Both the position numbers and the translations under genes were made by a program. The notes beneath the pieces were generated by a model. It did not search any database and was not told the DNA's origin. It saw nothing but the letters and a program-made list of their open reading frames with translations. Positions 8,089 to 16,212 of a stretch of DNA of 64,000 bases are shown here, piece by piece. Position 1 is the first letter of the stretch; every line of letters starts with the position of its first letter. The stretch is from an uncultured Corynebacterium sp. (GTDB lineage Bacteria > Actinomycetota > Actinomycetes > Mycobacteriales > Mycobacteriaceae), in assembly GCF_946222835.1 (NCBI RefSeq), contig NZ_CAMIHD010000006.1, forward strand, positions 1-64,000. The letters run 5' to 3'.

Positions 8089-9777
8089 ATGAGAAAACTT
8101 TCAACCATGTCTAATAATTCTAAGAACACGGGCAGCGCAGTTAACCGCCGCCGCTTCCTGCAATCCACCGGTACCGCCGGTGCCGCCATCGCTCTGTCCG
8201 GTGCAGCCGCCAACGCACAAAGCAGCCTCTCTCCGCGCGTGGAGCAGCACATGGTGGAGCCCAAGCTGGGCGAGCGCCCCTTCCTCCACGGAGTTGCCTC
8301 GGGTGACCCGATCCCGGATTCGGTCATCCTGTGGACCCGCGTGACCCCGGAGGCCGATGCCATGCCGGGATCCGGCTTGGGTGAGGCCACCCGGGTGGAG
8401 TGGGAAATTGCCAAGGATGAGGGCTTTGGGGACGTCGTCAAGCGGGGCGAAGTGACCACCGACGCCAGTAAGGACCACACCGTGCACGTGGACCCGCACG
8501 GCCTGGAGCCGGAGACTGTGTACTTCTTCCGCTTTAAGGCGCAGGATAAGTATTCCCCCGTCGGCCGCACCAAGACCGCCCCAGCGCTGAGCGCCTCCCC
8601 GGAGGAGCTGACCTTTGGCGTGGCAAGCTGCGCAAACTGGGAGTCCGGTTTCTTCAACGCCTATGGCGATATTGCCCAGCGCGGCCGCGCCGACCAGCTG
8701 GATTATATGATCTTCTTGGGCGACTATATCTACGAGTACCCGCAGCGCGAGTACGCCGGTAATGGCCCGGTGCGCCTGCACCACCCTGCGCACGAGATTA
8801 TCTCGCTGGAGGACTACCGCATTCGCTTCGGCCGCTACCGCACTGATGAGAACCTGCAGGCCGCCCACGGAGCGCTGCCATGGGTCGTGGTCTGGGACGA
8901 CCACGAGGTGGCCAACGATAACTGGCGCGAGGGCGCCGAAAACCACACCGAAGGCGAGGAGGGTGCCTTCCTCGACCGCCGCAAGGCCGCAATGCAGGCC
9001 TACTTCGAATGGATGCCGGTGCGCGCAACCAACCCGTCCGAGCAAGGCCACCTCTACCGCAGCCTAACCTTCGGTGATCTGGTGGAGCTGACCATGATGG
9101 ACCTGCGCACCTACCGCGATGAGCAGGTGCGCTTTGGCCCGCACAAGATGGCCGCAGAAGGCCGCACGATGCTCGGCTCCGAGCAGTACAATTGGCTGCT
9201 CAATAAGATTGAGACCTCTTCTGCCAAGTGGAATATGCTGGGCAATTCCGTCATGTTCTCCCCCATGAACCTGGTTACCCTGGAAAAAGATGAAAAGACC
9301 AAGCCGGTTTCTTCTTCGCTGTCTTCCAATATCACCGGCATTCCAGTCAATGGTGACCAGTGGGATGGCTATTCCGCAGAGCGCCGCTTGCTTATCGATG
9401 CCCTCTCTAAGCACGATTCCCATACCCTCTTTGTTACCGGCGATATCCACTCCGAGTGGGCACATAATATCAGCAAGGACGGCCGCATCTTCGGCGCCGA
9501 GATGGTCTGCGCCTCAGTCTCTGCGCCAAATGTCAACGAACAGCTCAAGCTGCCGGAGGGCAATGAGCTGTCCAAGCTGGCCCAGCGCTACCTGCTAGGC
9601 GCAAACCCGCACACCCGCCATGTAGACCTTGACCACCACGGCTATAGCTTTGTAACCGTCCGCCCGGATTCTGCGAAGATGCACTGGCTGCGCGTTGATA
9701 ACCTGCTTACGGCTAAGTCACCGGTGCGCGAAGCAGTCACCCTGACCTGGCGCCCAGACAAGGGCTACGATAAATAG
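8089..9777 (+). CDS. PhoD-like alkaline phosphatase, Tat-exported
   Basis: A 562-residue secreted phosphodiesterase/alkaline phosphatase of the PhoD family, metal-dependent, for recovery of phosphate outside the membrane. The N-terminus carries a twin-arginine signal, NRRRFLQ near residues 19-25, followed by an Ala/Gly-rich hydrophobic stretch ending ANAQS. The N-terminal PhoD domain has GVASGDP and VILWTRVTP. The metal-binding core shows FLGDYIYEY, WDDHEVANDNW and VTGDIHSEW. Neither ATG 8089 nor ATG 8107 has a good ribosome site, so the exact start is open. Phosphate regulation is likely but no box was seen. Confidence 0.92.
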   Translation: MRKLSTMSNNSKNTGSAVNRRRFLQSTGTAGAAIALSGAAANAQSSLSPRVEQHMVEPKLGERPFLHGVASGDPIPDSVILWTRVTPEADAMPGSGLGEATRVEWEIAKDEGFGDVVKRGEVTTDASKDHTVHVDPHGLEPETVYFFRFKAQDKYSPVGRTKTAPALSASPEELTFGVASCANWESGFFNAYGDIAQRGRADQLDYMIFLGDYIYEYPQREYAGNGPVRLHHPAHEIISLEDYRIRFGRYRTDENLQAAHGALPWVVVWDDHEVANDNWREGAENHTEGEEGAFLDRRKAAMQAYFEWMPVRATNPSEQGHLYRSLTFGDLVELTMMDLRTYRDEQVRFGPHKMAAEGRTMLGSEQYNWLLNKIETSSAKWNMLGNSVMFSPMNLVTLEKDEKTKPVSSSLSSNITGIPVNGDQWDGYSAERRLLIDALSKHDSHTLFVTGDIHSEWAHNISKDGRIFGAEMVCASVSAPNVNEQLKLPEGNELSKLAQRYLLGANPHTRHVDLDHHGYSFVTVRPDSAKMHWLRVDNLLTAKSPVREAVTLTWRPDKGYDK

Positions 9778-9843
9778 TTGTAAGTTGTGTCACATGACAG
9801 GTACTCGGTGTTAACGAACGAGTAGTACACCTTCGATAGTCAT

Positions 9844-9875
9844 AGTGAAATACCCTCTCTCTGGGGAATTTCACT
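9844..9875. terminator. Hairpin between convergent genes
   Basis: AGTGAAAT at 9844-9851 pairs with ATTTCACT at 9868-9875, with an inner CCC/GGG pair. It sits between the convergent phosphatase and oxidoreductase genes. There is no long T tract, so termination is inferred from position and stem. Confidence 0.55.
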
Positions 9876-9927
9876 ACCTATCACTCGCCCGCCTTTCGGC
9901 CCCCCCTGTGGTGCCGCGGATCCTTGC

Positions 9928-11016
9928 CTAGTCCGCGGCATACTCGTAGTCGATGTAGCCGCGCTCGCCGCCCAGGTAGAACGTTTCCTGATCCGGCTCA
10001 TTGAGCTCCAAACCTTCGCGCCAACGGCGCACGAGGTCTGGGTTCGCGATGAGCTGGCGGCCCACCACTGCGGCATCCACGTAATCCAGCTCGATTTCGC
10101 GCTGCGCATCCTCCTTGGAGGTCACCGTGGGGAAACCATCATTCATTAGCACCTTGGTCACCCCGTTGGCGCGCGCTTTATTGGCCAGCTGCGCGATAAG
10201 CTCGCTTTCCGGCTCGCCATGCAGTAGCGACACGTAGGCCAGGTTCAGCGGTGCCAAGGCATCGAGCAGGCCGCCGTAGGTGGCCAGCATGTCTTCTTGG
10301 TCATCCTCGATGACGCCCTGGACATTGTGCGCCGGCGAGAAACGAACGCCCACGCGGTCGGCGCCGATTTCCTCTACTACGGCGCGAATGACCATCTCCG
10401 GCAGGCGCCAGCGATTTTCCGGGCTGCCGCCAAACTCATCGTCGCGCTTATTAGACGAAGCCGCCATGAACTCGTGCAGCAGGTAGCCATTCGCGTTATG
10501 GATTTCCACCCCGTCGACGCCGGCATCGATAGCCCGGCGCGCGCCCTGGCGGAATTCGTCCACGATACGCGGCAGCTCTTCCTTCTTCAGCTCGCGCGGC
10601 AGTGGCGCGTCCATCTTGCCGGAAAAGCCGCGTACGGTCCCGCCCCAGTCAAAAGAACTGGGAGCCTCTGGGTTCGCGCCATCGATCAGATCTGGGTGGC
10701 TGGTGCGGCCGCCGTGCATGATCTGCATGAATAAGGTGCCGCCAGCTTCGTGCACGCAGTCTGCCACCGCACGCCAACCTTCTGCCTGCTCCTCTGTAGC
10801 AATACCGGCCTGGCCCGGGAAGGAGCGGTTAGTCCACGCCGGGAAGGTTCCCTCCGTGACAACCAGTCCGGCCGTGGCGCGCTGCGAGTAGTACTTCTGG
10901 TGCAGCTCGGTAGGCACACCACTCTCGCCCGCGCGCTGGCGGGTCAGCGCCGCCATGGTCACGCGATTATCTAACGTGTATCGGCCAAGTTCCAGTGGTT
11001 CGAAAAGTGATGTCAT
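9928..11016 (-). CDS. Old Yellow Enzyme family FMN oxidoreductase (alkene reductase)
   Basis: A 362-residue TIM-barrel flavoprotein that uses NAD(P)H to reduce activated C=C bonds, as NemA and other OYE enzymes do. Signatures are LDNRVTMAALTR at the start, GLVVTEGTFP, the substrate-anion-binding H-N pair in EIHNANGYLLHEF near residues 171-183, FGGSPENRWRL, and the FMN-phosphate region VLMNDGF. The length is normal. It is a single gene. The natural substrate is not predictable. Confidence 0.92.
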   Translation of the reverse strand: MTSLFEPLELGRYTLDNRVTMAALTRQRAGESGVPTELHQKYYSQRATAGLVVTEGTFPAWTNRSFPGQAGIATEEQAEGWRAVADCVHEAGGTLFMQIMHGGRTSHPDLIDGANPEAPSSFDWGGTVRGFSGKMDAPLPRELKKEELPRIVDEFRQGARRAIDAGVDGVEIHNANGYLLHEFMAASSNKRDDEFGGSPENRWRLPEMVIRAVVEEIGADRVGVRFSPAHNVQGVIEDDQEDMLATYGGLLDALAPLNLAYVSLLHGEPESELIAQLANKARANGVTKVLMNDGFPTVTSKEDAQREIELDYVDAAVVGRQLIANPDLVRRWREGLELNEPDQETFYLGGERGYIDYEYAAD

Positions 11017-11104
11017 GCCCAGTGCAACGCATAGCCGCTTTGCGCTATTTCATCTTTGCCAATAAGGAGCGGTGGACGGGCCGGCTCAACGCAGAGAACC
11101 AGCC

Positions 11105-12700
11105 CTACTGGCGGGGCTCAGCGGGTATCTCCACGCCTGTGCTGCCAGCAGTTCCAGACGCTTGGGTGCCGTCACCGGCATCAGGCGCAGTAGCAGTGCC
11201 ATTGCCAGAATTGGTCCCGGCATTGTCTGCACCATTGGCGGCGCTCGGGGCCGGCGAGGCATTACCGGTAGCGCCCGTTCCCTGGCCGTCACCAGCAGGA
11301 CTATCGGTCGGCCCAGAATCATCAGCGCCTTGCGGGTTGGCGGTCTCAGTGGCGGCAGCGCCATCCTCCGTCGGCTCGTAGGTCGTGCCGGTCTCGGTGG
11401 TTTCGGGGGTGGGGTCGGCAGATGGGGCGTCGGAAAGCTGCGAGGAGGAAGCCTCCTTACCGCTATCGCGCCAGTGTTCAGGCGAGAGCCAGCCCGCATC
11501 CGCGTTTTCGGGATTGCTCGAGGCTAAAGTTAAGGCACCCACAACCAGCAGAGCGAGAACAAGACCCGTAGTGGAGGCGCGGACCCGGCCACCAAAGGTG
11601 GCGATCTTCTGGAATTTGGTATTAGCCTCCAGCTCTCGCCAGACGCCTTGGGACGCCTCGGGTTCTTGATCGTCATCATCAGGCAGCGCGGGCCTTCCGG
11701 GGCCGTCGCTGTCCGGGCCATCCACCTCGGCGGGTTTATTCGCCGCAGCTTGCTCCGGCTGGGAGTCGGGGCGGGAGCCCTCCCCTGCTGCAGAAGCATC
11801 CTTTACGGATTCCTGAGCCGCGGTATTTCCCTGCGGTGGGGTCAGCGGGTGCTGGATTTCGTCCAAGTCAGCCACGTTGTAGTGATCCCAGAATTCCGCG
11901 AGCAGCGCCGAGCGGATGGCACGCTCCACCGCCCACTGGCGGGCGGGATTAACAGTGACCAACACGCGGTAGGTCACGTGCCACGACTGACCGGCGGCCT
12001 GCGGGGCAACCAGCTGGGTGGCCGGCAGTACCTCCAGCTCACCGTTGACATCCACGGCAATGGACGGCTCCCGGATTGCCTGCTCGGAGATGGTGCGTAC
12101 CCGGCGCGTGATCTCCGGTAAGGTCTCTCCTTCTTGCACGGGCACGTCGAAGTTGACCACAGCGCGCGACCATTCTTGGGAATAGTTGGTCACCGCGCCG
12201 GCCGAGCTATTAGGCACGGTGACCAACTCGCCGGTGGGCGTGCGCACCTTCGTGGTGCGCAAAGTCAGCATCACCACGGTGCCTTCCACGTCGGTCACGC
12301 CATCGAAACTGACGTAATCGCCCACACCAAATTGCTTTTCTGACAGGATGAAAAAGCCAGAAAGAAAATCCGCGATGATGGACTGGGCGCCAAAACCCAC
12401 GGCGGCCGAAACTATCGTCGCCGGCACCGCCGCGCCTACCGCAGGAACACCGATATTGGTCAGCGCCGCCCAAATGATCAGGAAGTACGCCACCGCCTGC
12501 ACGATGTAGACCAGCGCACCGGTCAGCGCCAGGCGCGCCTTGGTGGATTCTTCATCTTCATCGAGGCGACGCTCTATGATGCGGATCGCCAGCCTGCCGA
12601 TGCGCGGGATCAAAATACCGATCAGCAGCAGCGCGATAAGCGGTAAGCCGTGGTCAACGAAGATGCTCCACAGCTCGTAGAAGTAATACTTCAGGTTCAT
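11105..12700 (-). CDS. mscCG: Mechanosensitive channel, MscCG-like (glutamate-exporter type)
   Basis: A 531-residue MscS-type channel. Three membrane segments lie at about residues 16-32, 60-80 and 88-120, with the pore-lining region and FGAQSIIADFLSGFF, followed by the MscS beta domain (EKQFGVGDYVSF). What marks it as MscCG is the long C-terminal extension: a conserved FGGRVRASTTGL segment, a fourth membrane helix near 375-392, and a Ser/Thr/Gly/Ala-rich tail of about 135 residues. C. glutamicum MscCG opens under membrane tension and exports glutamate. AGAGGA abuts the ATG, and an in-frame stop lies four codons upstream, so the start is constrained. Confidence 0.9.
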   Translation of the reverse strand: MNLKYYFYELWSIFVDHGLPLIALLLIGILIPRIGRLAIRIIERRLDEDEESTKARLALTGALVYIVQAVAYFLIIWAALTNIGVPAVGAAVPATIVSAAVGFGAQSIIADFLSGFFILSEKQFGVGDYVSFDGVTDVEGTVVMLTLRTTKVRTPTGELVTVPNSSAGAVTNYSQEWSRAVVNFDVPVQEGETLPEITRRVRTISEQAIREPSIAVDVNGELEVLPATQLVAPQAAGQSWHVTYRVLVTVNPARQWAVERAIRSALLAEFWDHYNVADLDEIQHPLTPPQGNTAAQESVKDASAAGEGSRPDSQPEQAAANKPAEVDGPDSDGPGRPALPDDDDQEPEASQGVWRELEANTKFQKIATFGGRVRASTTGLVLALLVVGALTLASSNPENADAGWLSPEHWRDSGKEASSSQLSDAPSADPTPETTETGTTYEPTEDGAAATETANPQGADDSGPTDSPAGDGQGTGATGNASPAPSAANGADNAGTNSGNGTATAPDAGDGTQASGTAGSTGVEIPAEPRQ

Positions 12701-12826
12701 TCCTCTAGATTAGGGCGCGTGCCTGAAAACTGGATGCCAGTTGGCTGCCAGCAACCGTGCAAGCGCCCACTGGCCCAAGCGCGGTAGGACACTTAGCCAC
12801 CTAGCTGGTGCCCGCTGAAGCAGTCC

Positions 12827-13882
12827 CTAATCACGAGAGTTATAGCGCTTCATGAGCCGATCGATGAGCTCATCAGTAAGCTTGTCATCTTCCAAGATGG
12901 TATCGAGCAGCCGCTGGGATTCATCATGGGAGGCCTGCTCTTCCGCCTCATAGGAGTCACCGCTGAGGTCCACGCCAAAGTCGGTGTTTTCGGCTTCCGC
13001 GGTCCGGGTACTGAGCTGATCGACGTCCAATTGAAAGGACTCCAAAAACTCGCTGGCCTCCGCAGCGGCCTCCTTGCGGCGCTTGCCGGAGCGCACTTCC
13101 TTTTCAATGCGCCGCTGCAGCGCGGCCTCCATTTGGCGGTGGCGCCAAGAACGTAGGCGGTGCGGTTCCAAGCGGCGGCCCACCGCGCGGCTTTTATTCT
13201 CGGCCTTCTTCGCTAGCACCTTTACCTGCGCCGCAGTGTCATTAATGGGCGCCCAATCTTGGTAGGCAGGCACGCGCCAGCCGGCCCAGATGCCCAGCAG
13301 CGCCAGGAAGATGGAGACTAAAGGCCCGATGATCATGCCCACCGCCATCATGTCGAAGTGGTGGCCCACCAAGACGATGACAGTGCAGGCAACAGCCGGG
13401 ATAACCGTCGGCTGGTTATCACCAAATACGCTCGGCTCGCGGCCCATTACAATGTCACGAATCATGGATCCACCCGTGGCAGTAAATACGCCCATCATGA
13501 TGCACGGAATCAGCGGCAGACCATAGGTAATGGCCTTCACGGCGCCGGTGGCGGCCCACAGGCCGGAAACCACGGCGTCGCCATGCGCTTGCAGGTAATC
13601 CCAGGTCTTGCCCTTGAAATAGACAAAGCGGGCAATCAACGCGCCGGTAAAAGCCAGATATAGGTACTCCGGCTGACTCATGGCCGCCACCGTACCGCGG
13701 TTGATGAGCACGTCACGCACCATGCCGCCGCCTAAGGAGGAGAACATCGCAATGAAGAAAAAGCCGATGATATCGTAACCGCGCTTGCGCGCCATGGTGC
13801 CGCCGATGATTCCCATCAGCAGCACGCCACTGATATCGGACCAGCGGTAGAGAGATTCAATGAGCGGATCCACTTCAACCAT
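12827..13882 (-). CDS. TRIC-family (UPF0126) membrane protein with charged C-terminal extension
   Basis: A protein of about 351 residues. The N-terminal two thirds is a TRIC/UPF0126 unit: two three-helix repeats, with the first repeat showing GIIGGTMARKRGYD and SSLGGGMVRD and the second showing GVFTATGGSMIRDI. Bacterial members form trimeric monovalent-cation channels. The last 130 residues are highly charged, first basic (KKAENKSRAVGRR) and then acidic, which is not part of the core family and is probably a cytoplasmic tail. ATG 13882 (MVEVDPL) gives the family N-terminus; a GTG at 13900 is an alternative. No partner genes. Confidence 0.82.
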   Translation of the reverse strand: MVEVDPLIESLYRWSDISGVLLMGIIGGTMARKRGYDIIGFFFIAMFSSLGGGMVRDVLINRGTVAAMSQPEYLYLAFTGALIARFVYFKGKTWDYLQAHGDAVVSGLWAATGAVKAITYGLPLIPCIMMGVFTATGGSMIRDIVMGREPSVFGDNQPTVIPAVACTVIVLVGHHFDMMAVGMIIGPLVSIFLALLGIWAGWRVPAYQDWAPINDTAAQVKVLAKKAENKSRAVGRRLEPHRLRSWRHRQMEAALQRRIEKEVRSGKRRKEAAAEASEFLESFQLDVDQLSTRTAEAENTDFGVDLSGDSYEAEEQASHDESQRLLDTILEDDKLTDELIDRLMKRYNSRD

Positions 13883-13960
13883 ATGGTTATTAGACTTCAC
13901 TGCCCGCCCCTGCGCAATCAGCACACCCAAATGCGCAGTTAGCAAAAAGGCGCCGGCACT

Positions 13961-13973
13961 GCTTGCCGACGCC
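13961..13973 (+). repeat. Recurrent 13-mer GCTTGCCGACGCC (intergenic copy)
   Basis: This exact 13-mer recurs in the window on the plus strand at 13961, 20404, 22683, 23592, 56144, 57377 and 60607, and on the minus strand at 16807-16819. Three of the plus-strand copies are outside genes, so codon use cannot explain them. One-mismatch relatives lie near 3316 (plus), and near 58617 and 63876 (minus). A role is not known. Confidence 0.6.
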
Positions 13974-13985
13974 TCCCTTTAACCG

Positions 13986-14059
13986 TGGGGCCAGCGGGGC
14001 TCGAACCCGCGACCAACGGATTATGAGTCCGTAGCTCTAACCGACTGAGCTATAGCCCC
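13986..14059 (-). tRNA. tRNA with CAT anticodon (elongator Met or lysidine-dependent Ile2)
   Basis: A 74-nt cloverleaf on the minus strand with acceptor GGGGCTA, T-loop GGTTCGAGCC, discriminator A, and anticodon loop CTCATAA, so the anticodon is CAT. It lacks initiator features. The anticodon alone cannot separate elongator Met from Ile2, whose C34 is changed to lysidine; the anticodon-stem sequence resembles Ile2 in part. Confidence 0.9.
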
Positions 14060-14191
14060 ACACAGATTGCACGCCCACTAGGGCGATTCTCTGCCCCCAA
14101 AAGATTAGTCAAAGAGCGGCCAAAGACCAATTTTCCCCCTACCCTTTTGAGTATTTGTATGCTTCCTACCCCCTCAGGGTAGAAATTATTT

Positions 14192-15097
14192 ATGCGCAAA
14201 CTACTCTCTTCTCTCATTCTCGTCTCTGCTCTCACGCTTACCTCCTGCTCGGATAGCGGTAGTGACAACTCAAAGACAAGCGATTCCAATAACTCCGCGT
14301 CCGATGCACAGGCCGATGCGAAGTCTGTAATTGGAACGTGGAAGCAAGAGGACAGCGCTTCTGACGATGGCTGGATGGAGGCCAGCATCACCGATGACGT
14401 CATCACCATCGAATGGGTCATGGACAACGGCGAAAATCGCATGATCTACTGGATTGGCTCCTTTGATGCTCAAGCCGCCGCATCCGGTGAGACCATTACC
14501 TCAAACCTCGATACCGTTGCCACCGCCTCTGAGTGGATGGCTGCTTCGTCCGACAAGAAAGATTTCTCTATCGATGACGACACCTTAACTTTCAAGGTCG
14601 CGATTGAAGATAAGGAGTTCACCACACATATGAAGAAGGTGAAGGATGATCCGACAACCGTAAAAGAGCTAAAGAGCACAGATTTTAGCCAATCCTTTAA
14701 AGACGGAGTCCTGGATGTTCCAGCGGCCAAGTTCGAAATTACCGACCACCGTGTTGTTAAACCTGGTGAGCCCGGCAACGAATTAGGTGAAAAGCCACTT
14801 CTCGTCTTTAACTATGACGTAACGAATAAAGCGGATGAGACCCTAACCACCACCGACTTCGTCGTGTACTTCACCGCCATCCAAGACAATGATCCGAATA
14901 AGGTAAACGAGCTAGATCTCGGTTCCTATCTTGATCCTGAAACTTCCGATACTCAGCTTGAACAGATTAAAAAGGGAGGAACTGTCGCCGGAACAATATC
15001 CTACGAGCTCGATGATTTAACCACGCCTGTGGACCTTGTCGCCTCTAAGTCCTTCAGCCAAGACGAAATCGGCCGCCAGACTTTCGAGCTCAATTAA
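14192..15097 (+). CDS. Lipoprotein, DUF5067-like C-terminal domain
   Basis: A 301-residue secreted lipoprotein. A signal peptide ends in the lipobox LTSC, with Cys19 as the lipid-modified residue, followed by a Ser/Asp/Asn-rich linker. Residues 45-150 form a beta-rich domain beginning IGTWKQED. Residues 175-300 contain an Ig-like segment (KFEITDHRVV, LLVFNYDVTNKAD, TDFVVYFTA) that resembles DUF5067 of Gram-positive lipoproteins. Function is unknown. A small hairpin (CTACCC/GGGTAG, 14166-14182) lies just before the start and no standard ribosome site is visible. Confidence 0.8.
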   Translation: MRKLLSSLILVSALTLTSCSDSGSDNSKTSDSNNSASDAQADAKSVIGTWKQEDSASDDGWMEASITDDVITIEWVMDNGENRMIYWIGSFDAQAAASGETITSNLDTVATASEWMAASSDKKDFSIDDDTLTFKVAIEDKEFTTHMKKVKDDPTTVKELKSTDFSQSFKDGVLDVPAAKFEITDHRVVKPGEPGNELGEKPLLVFNYDVTNKADETLTTTDFVVYFTAIQDNDPNKVNELDLGSYLDPETSDTQLEQIKKGGTVAGTISYELDDLTTPVDLVASKSFSQDEIGRQTFELN

Positions 15098-15305
15098 CTC
15101 CCCGTACACAACGCGAGTCACTCTCCCGTTCTAGCTACTGCAGAAAGCGAAGCCCGCTGAAATACAAAGCCCGAAGTGAAATCGAGCCATTATCGAGCCC
15201 CGGCTCTGTCTGGCCACACATGGCCGTTACTCTGCAGTTTCCACAGTCCAATGGAGTACCCTAGGGCTGTTCCACTCCTTCCCCTATGCAAACGTTACCC
15301 CTGCT

Positions 15306-15335
15306 TTTACCTCCGGTTTCTCCGCGGGATAGAAT
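15306..15335 (+). promoter_or_regulatory. Predicted promoter of the PTS operon
   Basis: TTTACC at 15306-15311 and TAGAAT at 15330-15335, with an 18-bp spacer, fit a sigma-A promoter. The rest of 15098-15385 holds no gene that I can support. Confidence 0.55.
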
Positions 15336-15340
15336 CATGA

Positions 15341-15362
15341 GTGACATTAACCCCGATGTCAC
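15341..15362. promoter_or_regulatory. 22-bp dyad operator in the PTS leader
   Basis: GTGACAT at 15341-15347 and its exact complement ATGTCAC at 15356-15362 are separated by 8 bp. The dyad lies directly after the predicted -10 and before the ribosome site of the IIA-IIB gene, where a bound repressor would block transcription. No regulator gene is adjacent. Confidence 0.6.
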
Positions 15363-15385
15363 TATTTCTGTGATGGGAGATACAA

Positions 15386-16201
15386 ATGGTGACCCTTGAG
15401 TCCCTCTTGGCGCCCGGCGCGGTAGAGCTGCACGGCGCCGCCAAGGACTGGCGAGAAACTATCCGGCTTGCAGGATCGTTGCTCGAAGATGCAGGCACGA
15501 TCACCGCAGACTACACAGAAGCAATGGTGCGCTCTGTGGAAGAAACGGGCCCCTACATTGTTGTGGCCCCAGGCTTTGCCTTCGCGCACGCACGCCCTTC
15601 GGAGTCGGTAAAGGAAACCTCCCTGTCCTGGGTACGCCTAGATGAGCCAGTGAAATTCGGCCACGATTCCAATGATCCCGTAGACCTAGTCGTAGCTTTT
15701 GCCGCGCGCAATGACTCCGAGCATTTACAGGCCATGAAGCAGCTAGCAAAGTTGCTAGCTACCAAGCGAGATGAGCTCAATCGCGTGGACTCTGAAGAGG
15801 AGCTCCGTGCGGTTCTCAAAGCAGCGGCTTCGAGTAAGAAGCGCGCGTCTTCCGCAGCACCGACCGAACCGGCAGCCCGCCCTGCGAAACAAAAATCCGC
15901 GGATTCTATCGCCTCCAAAGGCAAGATCCTCACGGTATGCGGCAACGGCCTGGGCACATCTTTGTTCCTTAAAAATACCCTGGAGCAGGTGCTCGATGAA
16001 TGGGGCTGGGGGCCATACCTGACCGTGGAAGCTACCGACACCATCTCCGCCAAGGGCCGCGCGAGCGAGGCGGATTTTCTGCTGACCTCGGGCGAGATTG
16101 CCGCAACGCTGGGTGATGTCGGGGTCCCCGTGTACGTCATTAAAGACTTCACCTCTATGTCTGAAATCGATGGGGCTCTGCGCGAGCTCTATGACATTTA
16201 A
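15386..16201 (+). CDS. PTS IIA-IIB fusion, ascorbate/lactose-type
   Basis: A 271-residue two-domain phosphocarrier. Residues 1-150 are a mannitol/fructose-type IIA domain whose phospho-His lies in FAFAHARPSE near residue 68. A Ser/Ala/Pro/Lys-rich linker follows at about 150-175. Residues 177-271 are a IIB domain of the UlaB type with phospho-Cys in VCGNGLGTS at about residue 185. Phosphate passes from HPr to IIA to IIB and then to sugar bound by the IIC membrane protein encoded 11 bp downstream. The pairing suggests L-ascorbate or a related pentitol-like substrate. GGGAGA precedes the ATG. Confidence 0.9.
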   Translation: MVTLESLLAPGAVELHGAAKDWRETIRLAGSLLEDAGTITADYTEAMVRSVEETGPYIVVAPGFAFAHARPSESVKETSLSWVRLDEPVKFGHDSNDPVDLVVAFAARNDSEHLQAMKQLAKLLATKRDELNRVDSEEELRAVLKAAASSKKRASSAAPTEPAARPAKQKSADSIASKGKILTVCGNGLGTSLFLKNTLEQVLDEWGWGPYLTVEATDTISAKGRASEADFLLTSGEIAATLGDVGVPVYVIKDFTSMSEIDGALRELYDI

Positions 16202-16212
16202 GGAGCATCCTC

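Noticed and set aside
8101..9051. 316-codon frame antisense to the PhoD-like gene
   Set aside because: Low-quality composition with no motif; the phosphatase frame has clear Tat signal and catalytic motifs.
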